Part shown: piece after piece, positions 1 to 8,011 of the stretch | Position numbering within the stretch: the stretch's first letter is position 1 | How the letters are laid out: each line of letters starts with the position of its first letter | Assembly (NCBI GenBank): GCA_003427395.1 | Contig: BFEA01000039.1 | Coordinates: 415,910 to 442,710, forward strand | Direction of reading: 5' to 3' | Source: Chara braunii | Lineage: Eukaryota; Streptophyta; Charophyceae; Charales; Characeae | DNA: 26,801 nucleotides | Program-made: the position numbers and the translations under genes | Notes under the pieces: generated by a model | Told to the model about the DNA's origin: nothing | What the model saw: only the letters and a program-made list of their open reading frames with translations | Database searches by the model: none

Positions 1-38
<38 letters not shown>
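1..38. repeat. (CA)n microsatellite
   Basis: Pure CA dinucleotide repeat at the very start of the window. A repeat of this kind is a common place for a contig to break, which fits the proposal that another block belongs upstream of it. Confidence 0.95.
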
Positions 39-40
<2 letters not shown>

Positions 41-172
41 GGGGGTCCGAAATCCCCCGACAGGTGAGTGCGCTGGGGGGGCCCGGCCCCCAACCCGGTG
101 CCCTGCCCGGCCACGCCGCCCGGGACCTCCCCCGGGCCCCTGCCGGTCACCCGGGCGGCCCGGATCCCCACT
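39..172. other. GC-rich, C/G-run tract
   Basis: About 130 bases dominated by runs of C and G (CCCGG, GGGGGGG, CCCCCGGG), with no supported gene. The composition changes abruptly to AT-rich DNA near 173. A similar GC-rich stretch is found at about 11360-11420, next to a similar tRNA-like repeat. Confidence 0.5.
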
Positions 173-180
173 CAGTTTAT

Positions 181-290
181 TAATAGTTGCAGCTATGTAC
201 CGTAGGATTCGAACTGGTAATCTGTTTGGCCTTCGCTTTGAGTTCTCTCTCATACATCTCCAAGCCAGCTTGTTTATGAAATGAAGTTCT
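181..290. repeat. Fragment of tRNA-like dispersed repeat
   Basis: The segment contains GTAGGATTCGAACTGGTAAT and downstream a TCTCTC..TACATCTCCAAGCC..GCTTGTTTA block. The same word order is seen around 10930-11015, and a GTAGGATTCAAACTCGTAAT copy is at 11309-11328. GGATTCGAAC resembles the reverse complement of a tRNA T-arm (RNA polymerase III box B), so a tRNA-derived SINE fragment on the minus strand is a reasonable reading. It is too diverged to assign to a family. Confidence 0.35.
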
Positions 291-1186
291 GACCATGGAG
301 TTTTGTTGGATGATTGTTATATGGCTGAGCTTGGATCTCGCTTGGTGACCGCACACATAGTTCATCTTATTATGCTGCTGCTGCTGATGATAAGGGTGAT
401 AATATTGACGATTCATTGGCTGGCTCAGGCTGAGCGTGATTACTTGCTTGTTTCATCGATCTACTGTTCATTTCTGGTTCATCTTTGTTTCGTTTGTTTT
501 GATTCTTTTCCCCCATCTCCACCCAGCCTCGGTCAGTCGACTGTATGAACTGATCGATCATATTTCTGGTCCGAACAATTTTAAATCTCTTTGTTCGCTG
601 GCCATGCATGTCGTTATCTGCACCCAGCGTCGATCTATTGACTTCGTAAACTGATCGATCTTATCTGGTTGAACAATTTTGAATGTCTTTGATCGATGGG
701 CCCACACATGTCTTAACCGATCAGGTATGTCGACATGTAAGGTGCAAAGCCTGGAGGCTTGAACACATGCTGATTGCTGCCAAAGCTTGCTGGTTCAATG
801 GTGGGAGGGATGATAGTCTTTAGTGTCGAGGTTACTGGCGGCAAAGATATCGTCTTGCTGGCTTGCTGGTGGCAAAGGCTGCTGCAGAAGTTGGTATCCC
901 TTGTTTCTGCTGCTTGGGATCTTTTCAGTAGTGAGGGATGAGCTTCTTATGAAGGATGTTGTTGTGAGGGATAAGATTATGTGTGGGGGATGAGATTCTT
1001 TCTGACCTCACTTCACATGGTTTGTTGTTTTGATGAGAGAGTTCTGTTGGGAGGGTTCAGTGGGGAGGATATGCACTCCCAACTCTGAGTAGTAGAAGAA
1101 GTTACAGGACTCTCACTGCCCATCCCTGGAGACTTTGGTGCTTAGCAAAGAGAGTTGATTGGTTGTCTGATTGTCCATGATGGCAG
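291..1186. other. Non-coding, no recognised feature
   Basis: No credible coding frame, RNA or strong repeat was seen. Several ATCGATC/CTGATCGATC words recur at 453-720, with two roughly similar stretches around 540-610 and 645-720. In the corrected block order this is the 3' part of the intron preceding the USP exon at 1187. Confidence 0.5.
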
Positions 1187-1303
1187 GTGGCATCTCTTGA
1201 TCAGAATTACCCTGGAGGTTTGGGGGCGTACATTCGCAATGCCAGGCGACTGCTCGAGGAGTCCCGCACTGGGAAGAATCCATATGAAGGATACACGCCC
1301 TCG
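1187..1303 (+). CDS. USP: UDP-sugar pyrophosphorylase, internal exon (second of six in protein order)
   Basis: UDP-sugar pyrophosphorylase makes UDP-sugars from sugar-1-phosphates and UTP in the cytosol, releasing pyrophosphate, and serves salvage of several monosaccharides. This exon encodes 39 residues in phase 0, beginning [16 protein letters not shown] and ending [11 protein letters not shown]. The YPGGL..YI and GKNPY[DE]G[FY][ST]PS motifs are those I know from the N-terminal region of plant USP. Borders are TGGCAG| before 1187 and |GTATGT after 1303. The protein continues directly into the exon at 16918 (VPSGERL). The preceding residues (..RFFKQ) are encoded at 10438-10542, which lies downstream in this window. 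The exon is therefore out of order, most simply because of misassembly. Family identity is from memory of plant homologues. Confidence 0.88.
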
Positions 1304-1701
1304 GTATGTACGTATGTATGTATGTATGGGAGCTTGAAAGAGTGGATGGATGGGATTTAGGATGAGGGGGTGCGTACTCTTGGGCAAAGTGAGTGGGATT
1401 CATCTATTTCTAGCCTTTCTTTTGTGTTGCTGCTTGCTTAGTGAAATGATCCTGTTAGGATCTGAGCGCAAATTCAACTCAGCGCAGCATGCAGAGCAAT
1501 TCACTGAACATTCACACCTTGCACACAAAAGGAACACGAATCAGAACACCTTAAAGAATCTGCTCAAATTATTAGGAAAATACAATGAATGAGTTTGTAT
1601 ACACAGGTGTCAATGACCGCTGCTCACTCTGGCGACCAACCTCAACTCATTCAGGCAAGTAACAGCCGACCTACTGTACTCCCTCTTCCTCTCTTTGTAA
1701 T

Positions 1702-1749
<48 letters not shown>

Positions 1750-1986
1750 CAGTCTTGTATCCCTCGTGTCACTTGCTCTCCCTCTCGCATCTACTCTACG
1801 ACGATCCTCTGAATACATGCGCTGACCTCCCTCGACAAGCGCCGGCCTGTGCTGCGCGCTAAACATAATCCAACACTAATAGCGCTATGGTCACTACCAC
1901 CGGGTCGCTGCACTGTAGCACTGTTAGTAGCACGCTTGACTTACTTTTGTCGTCTGGGCCGGTACCTTCGGCCTTGCCTATTGACT
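1304..1986. other. Intronic, no gene
   Basis: This is intron sequence following the exon at 1187-1303. It holds a short GTAT run right after the donor and the CT microsatellite at 1703-1747. No other supported feature was seen. Confidence 0.5.
1703..1747. repeat. (CT)n microsatellite
   Basis: An uninterrupted run of CT dinucleotides of about 45 bases. The leucine/serine and arginine/glutamate-rich frames across it are artefacts of the repeat. Confidence 0.95.
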
Positions 1987-2003
1987 GCATGTTCGTTGTC
2001 GGT

Positions 2004-2039
2004 GCGGATACCCTTACAAGGGTATCCGCCCGTTTTTTT
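2004..2039. repeat. Perfect 12-bp hairpin followed by T7
   Basis: Arms GCGGATACCCTT (2004-2015) and AAGGGTATCCGC (2018-2029) are perfectly complementary with a 2-base spacer. CCG and seven T residues (2033-2039) follow. It looks like an intrinsic terminator, but nothing bacterial surrounds it. In a eukaryotic intron it is better described as a foldback element or a hairpin with a possible Pol III-type T-run. Confidence 0.75.
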
Positions 2040-2200
2040 GCAAGCGACAGAAAATAAGTTTGGTTTTAAGTCTAAGTATATCGCGCGAGGCGCGGCTGAG
2101 TCTATGGTTTACGTTGACTAGGTGGTTGGCTAGAGTAGAGAGTGTGTGGGCGCGCAGACTTAAGGCGCACGTGATCTTCGTTTTTAAATAATTGTGAAAA

Positions 2201-2217
2201 CCGGCGTTGATCGCCGG
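2201..2217. repeat. GC hairpin followed by T-rich tract
   Basis: CCGGCG (2201-2206), loop TTGAT, CGCCGG (2212-2217), then an ATTTTTATTTTTG tract. This is the second of three hairpin-plus-T-run structures within 600 bp. No function is assigned. Confidence 0.6.
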
Positions 2218-2443
2218 CCAGATTTTTATTTTTGATTAAATTAGGGTTAAAAAGATTCTGTCTCGTTGATTGATGCGTACGTGCGGAGGGCGACGACGAC
2301 AATAGGGTGATTTTGAAAACGTTTTGGTAAGTTCGCACGTCGCGCGGTATCTGTTTGTTTAGATGTCCGCTAGTACTAGGCTCATCTGTGGACCTAATGC
2401 TATTGGTTACAGTATCAGACTTTTATCAGGAGGATTCAGGGAT

Positions 2444-2574
2444 GGAGACCTAGCGGCGACGACGTGGGGATATTAGAGTAGCGCGAAGGGACCGAGGGGC
2501 TGAGGGCCCGGTGGGGCTATGCCCCTTGGTCTTGCCGTCGGCAGCGTCAGAGCGGTGCTAGCGGTCTCCTTTTT
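2444..2574. repeat. Large nested foldback ending in a T-run
   Basis: The outer arms are GGAGACCTAGC (2444-2454) and GCTAGCGGTCTCC (2557-2569), pairing with a two-base bulge. Nested inside, GACCGAGGGGC (2490-2500) pairs with GCCCCTTGGTC (2521-2531) with one mismatch. TTTTT follows at 2570-2574. The layout suggests a compact ~126-nt structured RNA or a small foldback transposon. I do not recognise a family. Confidence 0.55.
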
Positions 2575-2579
2575 CCTCG

Positions 2580-4178
2580 GTCAATTATATTCTGACGATT
2601 AAAAGTACTAACTATTTCATTTATTTTATTGTTGTATTATTATTATTTTTATGCGTCGGCGTTCCTTGACTCAGACGCGGCCCCGGATTTAGAGGCCGTC
2701 ACGACAGTCGAAGACCTTGAGCGCGCATCTCCTTTGGTTGACCTACGGGTTCTTGCGTATTCGGGAGGCTGGCGAAATATCTTTGTCCTGACTGCTTTGA
2801 AACGTGGGCCGAGGAGTTCAACGTGCATGCGAGCCTGGGTGACTGGCCCATGAGGCGGAAGGGACTTGGGTAGCGCGGGCTCGTGGCGAGTGCCCGGCCC
2901 GTCGCCAATGGTTTGTTGTGAGTGGCCTAAGTGTGTGCGGGCCGTTGGGACGCTAAAGGTGACAGGCCATGCATTGGGGCAGGCCGCCGACGACAAGGGC
3001 CAGCCACACGGAGCCCTTCCCCACTCCGGTTTTCAAAGTTTTGATCTAAATATTTGCTACTATCACCAAGGTCTGCGCCGCGGTCCGTTTTGCCTGGACC
3101 CGAGCTGCAAGCTTGACAGGTGTCCTGAGCCCTCCTACTCGTCCCAACGTCAGAGTTATCACTGCGGCTGTGCATAGGTCACACGCTACAATACTATTGG
3201 TCGGCTAGGCAGGCTGTTACATCCTCCTAAACGGACTTTGGTCTTTACGGCCACCGTCCTACTGCCTGTATCGATCGGCATCCTTGGTGGTGTCGAAGTT
3301 AGTCCTAGCGGAGGCGGTGGGCAGAAGTGCTACACGGTAATAAGGCGGAGCGCCCGCCAGGAAAGGGTGGCAAAGAGGAGGGCGAAGGCACGAGGAGGGG
3401 GGATGAACATTGGCGCATATTCACGCCGGGTACTTTTAACGAAAGCGAAGGTGAAGCTGACGGGGCGCACTGAGAGAGGTGCAACTCTTTCGATCCATAA
3501 CCGTTTTCGACAGAATAGAAGGCGATTTCAGGGGTTTTGGGGATGGCGAGTGCGAATTTGAGATTAGTTTTGGTAGGAGATTAGTAAAATTAGAGTTAGT
3601 AAGAAAAACTCGTGCAGGGAGGGTGAGTAAAGGAAGGAGATGGAAAAATTTGAAGATAGCGATCTCATTAGATTCTCGATAGAAATGGGTGAGGTAAAAG
3701 CATGTGTGGAGGCTCTTATATCGGACGAATATGGATTCGAGGTTAGTTTTGGTAAAGAGTTAGTGGATTAGAAGCAAGATGGAAAAAGTATTGCACGGAG
3801 GGGTAATGAAAACGGATATGGAGGAAAGCGGGAAACACAAAACTTACCCGCTCCTTGATGAAATCTGCTGAGGGAAACTGTGTTTTTGCGATTTAGATAT
3901 GGTGTGAGTTCAATAGTGGTGTTAGAGTTTGGGGGTCAATTTTCTAGTTTCCATAGTAAGGAGTTGCGCGGGAAGTCGGGGCTATGGAAGAGGATGAAAG
4001 CAAAAGAGTCGTGCGTTCCCATTCCTTAATGGATGCCGACAGGGTAAAATCCGAATCAAATGTTTTGGGGGAGGGCGAGATAGACTGTGAAGTTCGCTTT
4101 CGTTGCTAGTGAGTAGTTTTCGAGGCACAACAGATGGGGGCTGCGCCCGAATGAATGGCCAGTTTTAAAAAAGTTACG
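2580..4178. other. Intronic/repeat-derived DNA without an identified gene
   Basis: Short open frames occur on both strands between about 2630 and 3560, but none shows a recognisable domain, and opposing frames of similar length overlap. A diverged duplicated segment is visible: GATTAGTTTTGGTAGGAGATTAGT near 3559-3582 resembles GGTTAGTTTTGGTAAAGAGTTAGT near 3740-3763. This suggests a decayed mobile element or satellite. Confidence 0.35.
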
Positions 4179-4208
4179 TGAATCTTCCCATGTTTTGGGG
4201 AAGATTCA
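4179..4208. repeat. Perfect 10-bp inverted repeat
   Basis: TGAATCTTCC (4179-4188) and GGAAGATTCA (4199-4208) are perfectly complementary around a 10-base spacer, CATGTTTTGG. No associated gene was recognised. Confidence 0.75.
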
Positions 4209-4479
4209 TCCTCTTTTAGCACACTTGATGAAAGACGAAGTTTGAAACTAAAGAAGAGTTAATGGCAGAAGGAAGGACGAGGGGAGATACGGGGAAAGGT
4301 GAACGAGATCAGCCCTGTCTAGCGGGAAGAGTTTGTGCTGAACTTGATCGAGTGAGCGACCAGGTACAAGGGGCATGAACCTGCCCGTGTCTTTGCGAAA
4401 GGGTCACTCAAAATTGTGTATGTATCCAACCAAGTTCTTGTGAAAGTAATAATAGGATCACTCCGTTTCGTGCCAGTAG

Positions 4480-5175
4480 TTGAAGAAGCCGGAGAGGAAC
4501 TGCGAAACCACGGGCTTGCCCGCTACCCGTTGTGCTGCTCACCTCGTCGAGGTGGAGGAAGGCGAGCCACGAAAGTTTGGAATCTACCTGTTCGATGGTA
4601 GTTTCGAGCGGGAGTGCAAAATTAAAAGGCAGATTGTGGAACTGGGGACTTACCTACCAGCTGAAATAGTTGCCTTTTTCCGCGGTTGAGGTAGCGAAAG
4701 AGATCGGGCAAGAACCGAGTACTTACCTGTTAATCGACGTATTGCTCATCCTATCGAGGGACCGTGGGGAGGTCAGCCGTTGGGAGTGAGACCTCAGATC
4801 GTCGAGCGAAAGTGCGCCAGACCAGCTGCAAGAGCGGCAGGTCCAACCTTTGATGAGTGTGCCATTCATTCCATTAGCCTGCTCAACTACAGGCTAGCCA
4901 CGAAGGTGCAAGCTTCACTATTTGCCTGTGCACTGCCCATGCTGCCGCACGAAGGAGCGAGGCAGGCTTACCTGTTCAGTCGATGCACTGCATATTTCGA
5001 CGTATCGAGTAGTGAAGGGCGAACAGCGGGGTTTGAAGACTCACTGATCAATACGCTGTTGCCTTACCGGGGCGAAGTGGCAGGGCCTGGCTGTGAGCAG
5101 GGTGCTTGTAAAGGCTTGATGAGGACTGCACAACCGGTATCTGCATGCACTCCGCCCGTTGCACAACTGGCTTAA
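4480..5175 (+). pseudogene. Unidentified decayed open frame with one internal stop
   Basis: One reading frame stays open over 4480-5175 except for a single TGA at 4687-4689, giving stretches of about 69 and 161 codons. The residues before the stop look protein-like (for example KFGIYLFDGSFEREC). The later part is rich in Ala, Cys and Arg, with no domain I recognise. There is no credible start context; the frame opens after a TAG. It could be a relic of a mobile-element protein or a chance opening in GC-rich DNA. No function is assigned. Confidence 0.25.
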
Positions 5176-5788
5176 CCACGCTTCCCTTCACTACGGAAAA
5201 GGAGGGAGCCATTGCTACAAGTTTGGAGGGTTGTCAGAAGGTCGACAGTCGGTAGGTGACTTCAGTTTGGCCAATTGCTGTTCGTCCTGGCCATCATTGC
5301 GGGGCCCTCAGGCGATTGAAGGTATCAAGGCCCTCTCCTGAGAGTTGAGTTAGTCCCACTCCTGCATCTCGAGAGTCTGAAATTCAGTCTAGTCCTGTTC
5401 TGAGAGGAAGGCGGCAGGCGGGATTGCAACCCGTAGGACCGCAGCAAGACTCTGTGGAGAGTCAACCCACCGATTGCGGGAGCTCTGCTGGAACTCAGGA
5501 GGAGTTCTGGAGGCAGGGAACTGAGAGGTAAAGGTGTCACTTTCCTTCTATAAACCCAGTTATAACCCCCTTTTTGTATCTTCTTGCTATGTTGACTGAG
5601 TATATTGTCTGTCTCCCTACTTTGACTTTCAGTTTGACTTTCATGACAATTCAAACTTAAGTAAAGGAATGCAGGTGTAATGTCAGTTTCAGTTTTATTG
5701 TTTGACTAAAAGCAGATTGTGGGATTGCATCTGGGGGAAGGATGGGAGAAAGGTTGTATTGCTTATGTTTGTCTGGGTCAACCAAAGG
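5176..5788. other. Non-coding with small hairpins
   Basis: No gene was recognised. Two small hairpins are visible: GACTCT/AGAGTC with a GTGG loop at 5448-5463, and GAACTC/GAGTTC with an AGGAG loop near 5490-5506. The sequence becomes AT-rich after about 5540. Confidence 0.45.
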
Positions 5789-5829
5789 CTGGGAGAGTCT
5801 CCATAAGATTGGATCATTGGAGGGCCCAG
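5789..5829. repeat. Core hairpin copy 1
   Basis: Outer arms CTGGG/CCCAG, core TCCATAAGATTGGA. CTCCA/TGGAG offers an alternative inner pairing. This is the least regular copy. Confidence 0.55.
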
Positions 5830-5858
5830 TGCTGTGTCTATTTTCGATTGCTTGAAGG

Positions 5859-5893
5859 ACCAGACAGGTTCCCATAAGATTGGGTGGTCTGGT
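5859..5893. repeat. Core hairpin copy 2
   Basis: Arms ACCAGAC (5859-5865) and GTCTGGT (5887-5893) pair perfectly. The inner stem is CCCA/TGGG around TAAGAT. Total 35 nt. Confidence 0.8.
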
Positions 5894-5934
5894 TGCTTTG
5901 ACTTGCGAGGGCTATTTGTGCCTGATTTTCAGGG

Positions 5935-5969
5935 ACCAAGCATTTTTCCATAAGATTGGATGACTCGGT
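5935..5969. repeat. Core hairpin copy 3
   Basis: Arms ACCAAG and CTCGGT pair with one A/C mismatch, which reads as a G-T wobble on the other strand. Inner stem TCCA/TGGA. Confidence 0.6.
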
Positions 5970-6014
5970 TGCCGTGCTTCTTTGTTTTTTTATTATGTTT
6001 TATTAGTTCTGAAG

Positions 6015-6057
6015 GAGAGTTGGGCATGTTCCATAAGATTGGATGACCTTAACTCTC
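6015..6057. repeat. Core hairpin copy 4
   Basis: Outer arms GAGAGTT (6015-6021) and AACTCTC (6051-6057) pair perfectly. Further GG/CC pairing lies inside after a small bulge. Inner stem TCCA/TGGA. Confidence 0.7.
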
Positions 6058-6094
6058 TCTTGTTTTAATTTTGAGGGAGAAATTCAGGCAAAGG

Positions 6095-6129
6095 ACTTGA
6101 CAGGTTCCCATAAGATTGGGTGGTCTGGT
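6095..6129. repeat. Core hairpin copy 5
   Basis: Arms ACTTGAC and GTCTGGT pair with one T-G wobble and one T/T mismatch. Inner stem CCCA/TGGG. Everything between the arms is identical to copy 2. Confidence 0.65.
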
Positions 6130-6202
6130 TTGGAGCCTCGCACATGCTAGAACCAAAAGGTTAAATTTGTTTATATCTTATACTATTTACTTATGAACAG
6201 GC

Positions 6203-6241
6203 TAGTCAGACATTTTTCCATAAGATTGGATGGTCTGACTA
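6203..6241. repeat. Core hairpin copy 6
   Basis: Nine perfect outer pairs, TAGTCAGAC (6203-6211) with GTCTGACTA (6233-6241). Inner stem TCCA/TGGA. Confidence 0.8.
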
Positions 6242-6482
6242 TAGCTTACCACAAACTGAAGAGAGTATGAACTAAAAATAAAATTGTGGTAAGAAGGGAC
6301 AGGCCGAACCTTGATCTAAGATGACCGGTTCAATCATATGTCACCTTAAAAGATAAAGTGCAGACAATTATATATAACTTGGATACTTAAATGGTTCAGG
6401 GCTACTAGGCTGGCTAACCTAGTCATGTGCCCAAAGAAGAGAAAAGTTGTAGTGCCCTGTGTTTGTGTATATTCTATGGCTG

Positions 6483-6519
6483 AGCTAGACAGGTTTCCAT
6501 AAGATTGGGTGGTCTAGCT
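6483..6519. repeat. Core hairpin copy 7
   Basis: Eight perfect outer pairs, AGCTAGAC (6483-6490) with GTCTAGCT (6512-6519). Inner stem TCCA/TGGG with one wobble. The 5' half of this copy reappears at the end of the window after the second adapter. Confidence 0.8.
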
Positions 6520-6729
6520 TTATGCCTTGTGTAAGCTGGGTATTAAGGGATAAATCATTGAAAGCTCATGCACTGTTGTTTGATAAGGTTGGCTTTGGGC
6601 TGGTGAGAGTATTTACCTTTGTGGTTTGGCTTGCATGTGCTTGAGTGAGATCACTACTTAGTCTGAGTTTCAGTTGATAGGTAGTTGCCTTAGTTGCTCG
6701 CCACGTGCTAGAGCCATAGGAGTTAGTTT

Positions 6730-7372
6730 CAATTCCTGCATTTTCTGAGCTAAGTTTATTTTACTTAGGTCAATTCCTGCATTTTTTGGGATATTTTATT
6801 ATACTTGGCCTTGTATAAATCTTGGTAAGCCACTTTTTTACAAAACCAAGGAGTCAAATTTTGTTTTTTTTCAAGGTTCAGTTTGTTTGACTTTTTGACT
6901 TAGTAAAAATCTGGAAAACCTCCTTTTCCAAAGGGAGTGTTGCCAAAATTTTTGCTACTTCAGGGAGTTAAACAAAAATTGAACTTTGAGAAGTTAAAAG
7001 CCACTTTAGATTTTGAACTTAGCTTTGTATAAATCTTGGATTAACACTTTTCTGAAGGGAGTGCTGCTGAAATTTTTACAAATCTAAGGAGTTAGTTAAA
7101 ATTTGTCTTAGTTGAACTCGGGTCTTGTTTCTGAGTCATATCTGACTTAGTAAAAATCTGGAAAGGCGTAATTTTTAAAGGGAGTGCTGCCCAAATTTTT
7201 ACTAATTCAGGGAGTTAGAGAAAATTTGACTTTCCAGAGTTAAATATTATTGTTTTCATATATGAGTTAGTATAATTTCTGAGAAGGCACTTTTCATGTG
7301 GGAACCGCTGCCGAAGTTTTCTTAGTTTAAAGGAGTTAGACTATATTTTGACAGGTGATAATTCTGGCAATC
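6730..7372. repeat. Degenerate tandem repeat, about 85-126 bp unit
   Basis: Phrases of the form GACTTAGTAAAAATCTGG .. AAGGGAGTGCTGCC .. AAATTTTTAC .. AGGAGTTAG recur with start points near 6811, 6899, 7020, 7146, 7267 and 7355. A shorter direct repeat CAATTCCTGCATTTT is at about 6730 and 6771. Copies differ by many substitutions and small indels, so the array is old. No coding content was seen. Confidence 0.65.
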
Positions 7373-7583
7373 CACCCTTGATTGGGGAGATACTGCCATA
7401 GGTCTACCTTGCGTTGGGTACTGGCTTAGAGGTAGGCCTAGGCTGCTTGTAGGAGGACCTTTGGTGAGAATGTGCTATGGAGCTTTATTCTCGATACACT
7501 TATAGATTTAGCCTGGGGATTGACCTGTCTTGTGTTAGAGGCCCTCTTGATCGCTTGATTCAAGATTTGTGCTAGATTCAGTT

Positions 7584-7644
7584 TGATCCTACGAGGATCA
7601 TCTTTTGTTATCATTGATAACAGGTCGGTTGCCGATTCGTCGGC
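7584..7644. repeat. Three consecutive short hairpins
   Basis: TGATCCT/AGGATCA with an ACG loop (7584-7600), TGTTATC/GATAACA with an ATT loop (7606-7622), and GCCGA/TCGGC with a TTCG loop (7631-7644). All three are perfect and packed into 61 bases. Confidence 0.6.
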
Positions 7645-7730
7645 CTACGACTCAACTCCAATTCATCCTCAATACCCAACCTAAAAGGCTTTAGCCCTGG
7701 TGGTTTCTATTGTTTTATTAAGGTTTTCAC

Positions 7731-7825
7731 CCAGAGTTTTATTGAATGGCCATTTAACAAAGGTACTGAGTATTTAATCATGAAAGGTTGGATAAAGGCT
7801 GGGGCTTGCATGGCTAAAGCGAGGG
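7731..7825. repeat. 95-bp exact duplicate of 11549-11643
   Basis: This segment is identical to 11549-11643. It lies a few bases before the first mate-pair junction, and the other copy begins immediately after an N. The best reading is a single genomic locus present twice through assembly: 7825 should continue as 11644. Confidence 0.9.
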
Positions 7826-7832
7826 TAAAGAG

Positions 7833-7870
7833 CTGTCTCTTATACACATCTAGATGTGTATAAGAGACAG
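7833..7870. other. Nextera mate-pair junction adapter (artificial)
   Basis: CTGTCTCTTATACACATCT (7833-7851) is followed directly by its reverse complement (7852-7870). This is the hyperactive Tn5 19-bp mosaic end used in Nextera tagmentation, and the head-to-head 38-mer is the mate-pair circularisation junction. It is not genomic. Flanking bases on the two sides come from opposite ends of one circularised fragment, so they are not neighbours in the genome. Confidence 0.97.
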
Positions 7871-8011
7871 GATGTAGGTTGAGCGGCGGCTGCTCCCCCC
7901 CCCCCCCCGTGTGTCATATCGACCCACTTGCACACAGCCAAAAGGCAAAGAGGCAAAGAAAAGAGGAAGGGAACAGTCAAATATAACAAAACAAGGGGCA
8001 ACAAGATCCTA
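7871..8011. other. Start of misplaced block B, with C-run
   Basis: This begins right after the adapter and contains a 14-base C homopolymer (about 7895-7908). No gene was seen. By mate-pair geometry this sequence should lie several kilobases upstream of 7832 in the genome. Confidence 0.5.

Larger units (their letters stand above)
5789..6519. repeat. Cluster of seven hairpins sharing a CCATAAGATTGG core
   Basis: Seven copies of a short hairpin lie in 730 bp. The common plan is an outer stem of 5-9 bp, a 5' internal loop (AGGTT, ATTTT or similar), an inner stem YCCA/TGGR, the hexaloop TAAGAT, a 3' TG and the returning outer arm. Core, loop and spacing are conserved. Outer-stem sequences differ from copy to copy but stay complementary within each copy. 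Inner stems are CCCA/TGGG in two copies, TCCA/TGGA in four and TCCA/TGGG (wobble) in one. Loop-to-loop spacings are about 72, 76, 82, 78, 110 and 279 bases, and the spacers share no obvious similarity. In corrected order the cluster is in the intron between the USP exons at 1187 and 16918. I do not recognise a described family. Confidence 0.8.

Noticed and set aside
1602-1655. Small exon between TACACAG and a GC donor (VSMTAAHSGDQPQLIQ)
   Set aside because: It has only a non-canonical GCAAGT donor, no family match, and it would interrupt the continuous USP reading between 1303 and 16918.
2004-2039. Rho-independent bacterial terminator
   Set aside because: The shape fits, but no bacterial gene or composition surrounds it and the flanks are intronic DNA of a eukaryote.
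5789-6519. Regularly spaced repeats resembling a CRISPR array
   Set aside because: Spacing is irregular (72-279 bp), repeats are imperfect with copy-specific stems, there are no cas genes, and the context is a eukaryotic intron.
7833-7870. Genuine Tn5/IS50 insertion ends or a natural palindrome
   Set aside because: There is no transposon body between the ends. The exact head-to-head 19-mers are the mate-pair library junction and occur twice with chimeric flanks.
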